Source: Candidatus Kapaibacterium sp.
GTDB lineage: Bacteria > Bacteroidota > Ignavibacteria > Kapaibacteriales > UBA2268
Reading direction: 5' to 3'
DNA: 6,764 bases
Assembly (NCBI GenBank): GCA_030835065.1
Contig: JAUQWR010000450.1
Span: 1 to 6,764, forward strand
Within the stretch, counting starts at the first letter, position 1, and every line of letters begins with the position of its first letter. Position numbers and translations under genes: made by a program. Below are positions 5,463 through 6,764 of the stretch, piece after piece. Below the pieces are notes generated by a model that had not been told where the DNA came from, ran no database searches, and saw only the letters and a list, made by a program, of their open reading frames with translations.

Positions 5463-6764
5463 ATGAAACGATTTGCACTTTTTTTAATCATTATATTTAG
5501 TAATGTTTTATGCAGTAAAGCATCCGATTTTACATTAATGCCCTTAAAGATTGATTATTTAGGAGCTGCATCAACATCAAAAAATATAATAGCTTATGGA
5601 ACATATGGTACATATTCTATGACTACAGATAAAGGTAAAAGCTGGGATAGATATTTTATAGGTGATTATGGAGAAATTCGATGTGTTGTTAATGGCAATG
5701 ATACTCTTTGGGGTGTCTTAGATTATGGAGCAATAATATGTTCTATCGATCACGGTTTTAATTGGACAATAAATAAAATGCAAATAGATCAAGGGGATAA
5801 GTTCCTAAATCTTGTTGCAGATGATGATAATTTATATATAAGAACAATATATTCGATTTATAAATATTCTAAAAGACTTGAATTACTAAAGACATTTACT
5901 GATTCAACTATATATGCAAGTTATTATCAAAAAGATAAATATGAATATGAGTTCAATAATTATAATTATATAAGAATGTTTAATTTTAAACAAAGTTTAT
6001 TACTCGATATACATTATATTAACAAAGGAATGGGGATACTTGATAAAGAACTGTCAAAATTAAGAATAGTTAAATTAGTAGATTTGGATACAATAAAAAA
6101 GAACTTATGGCCAAGTATTTATGGTATTTATCAATTTAATAATAAAATTGTATTAGATATATCATTCAATTTATATATAACAGATTCAACTTTTAGTAAA
6201 TTTGAATATTTGTTTCCAAAAGTAAAATATTTAAATCATGGTGCTTATAATGATTCGAGTGAATTAAATGATGTTGTAGGAAATCTATTTTTTATTAATG
6301 ATAAATTAATTGCCCAAAATAAAGAAGTTAATGAAGAACCATGGGCTTTACCCTATAATAAATATTTTAACTCAAATCTTAATAAAATGGGTTTATATAT
6401 AATTGATATAGATAGTTGCAAAAAAAAGAAAATAAATAATATGTATCTTGAAGATAAATATGTTAGTCATCCTGACAACATGACACAATTTGCAGGTATC
6501 ATAAATAAAATAAACAAACCATCAATAATCTTTGAAGACTCTATTTTAGTATATGTTGGAGTATCAAATATGATATTTCAAACTACAAATTTAGGTAAAA
6601 CATGGGACTTTTTATCATATAATCGAGGAAGCCCCAAGGCAATATTAAATGATTCAACATATATATTCTATAACGAGCTAAGCAACCACAATGATGTGTG
6701 CAGATCAGACAATTGGGGGAAAATATTTATGGCTAGTAGTATAGGTGACTCTAGTACATATCTG
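5463..6764 (+). CDS. Second secreted Asp-box propeller protein, paralogue of the first (3' end outside window)
   Basis: The first 434 codons are open with no stop and run off the window; I translated this frame by hand. Function is unknown. A signal peptide is evident (MKRF, hydrophobic 4-16, probable cleavage after SKA near residue 20). C17 is preceded by NVL, which is a poor lipobox, so a lipoprotein is less likely. Four Asp boxes are visible: TTDKGKSW (54-61), SIDHGFNW (94-101), TTNLGKTW (374-381, with N in place of the Asp) and a degenerate SDNWGKIF (415-422). These fall at nearly the same positions as boxes one to four of the upstream protein. Similarity runs along the whole visible length, with anchors such as SIYKY, FSKFEY, MIFQT, NRG and ILNDSTY, and lower conservation in between. 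By analogy the missing part should hold two more Asp boxes and a T9SS-like C-terminal domain, for a full length near 800-850 residues; this is inference. The start has a good Shine-Dalgarno sequence and matches the leader of the first copy. Confidence 0.85.
   Translation, partial: MKRFALFLIIIFSNVLCSKASDFTLMPLKIDYLGAASTSKNIIAYGTYGTYSMTTDKGKSWDRYFIGDYGEIRCVVNGNDTLWGVLDYGAIICSIDHGFNWTINKMQIDQGDKFLNLVADDDNLYIRTIYSIYKYSKRLELLKTFTDSTIYASYYQKDKYEYEFNNYNYIRMFNFKQSLLLDIHYINKGMGILDKELSKLRIVKLVDLDTIKKNLWPSIYGIYQFNNKIVLDISFNLYITDSTFSKFEYLFPKVKYLNHGAYNDSSELNDVVGNLFFINDKLIAQNKEVNEEPWALPYNKYFNSNLNKMGLYIIDIDSCKKKKINNMYLEDKYVSHPDNMTQFAGIINKINKPSIIFEDSILVYVGVSNMIFQTTNLGKTWDFLSYNRGSPKAILNDSTYIFYNELSNHNDVCRSDNWGKIFMASSIGDSSTYL
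5523..5765 (+). repeat. Paralogous repeat, copy 2 (first two Asp-box blades)
   Basis: Encodes residues 21-101 of the second propeller protein and is the gap-free counterpart of 3019-3261. The two Asp boxes TTDKGKSW and SIDHGFNW are identical in both copies, while many third codon positions differ, so the duplication is not recent or the sequences diverge quickly. Confidence 0.85.

Overview
The window reads as bacterial chromosome from the FCB group (Bacteroidota, Chlorobiota, Ignavibacteriota or Kapabacteria-like). The main reason is a C-terminal module on the large secreted protein that resembles the type IX secretion system (T9SS) sorting domain, a system confined to that superphylum. The sequence is AT-rich. 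Three of the four genes have a recognisable Shine-Dalgarno-like sequence. That is less typical of classical Bacteroidota, which are known for SD depletion, so a Chlorobiota/Ignavibacteriota/Kapabacteria-like lineage is a reasonable but unproven guess.

Layout: all genes are on the + strand. (1) Bases 1-63 are a short A/T-rich leader with one possible promoter element. (2) 64-1530 encodes the replicative DNA helicase DnaB, complete and without an intein. (3) 1541-2791 encodes imidazolonepropionase HutI, starting 10 bases after dnaB and probably co-transcribed with it. (4) 2792-2961 is a 170-base intergenic region with a strong A/T-rich hairpin terminator about 20 bases after hutI. (5) 2962-5439 encodes a large exported protein with six Asp-box (BNR/sortilin-type beta-propeller) motifs and a T9SS-like C-terminal domain. 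(6) 5463-6764 is the first 434 codons of a second, paralogous Asp-box protein that runs off the window end. Its leader copies that of the first, and the 23-base gap suggests a shared transcript.

There are two functional halves. The first is housekeeping and metabolism: replication fork unwinding and the third step of histidine degradation. The second, beyond the terminator, is the start of a tandem family of surface or secreted beta-propeller proteins of unknown function. The tandem propeller pair is the least ordinary part: it combines full-length paralogy, a two-cluster Asp-box layout shared by both copies, and a sharp GC change between a roughly 20% GC central region and a roughly 39% GC C-terminal sorting module. 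No RNA genes, CRISPR arrays, insertion sequences or att sites were seen.
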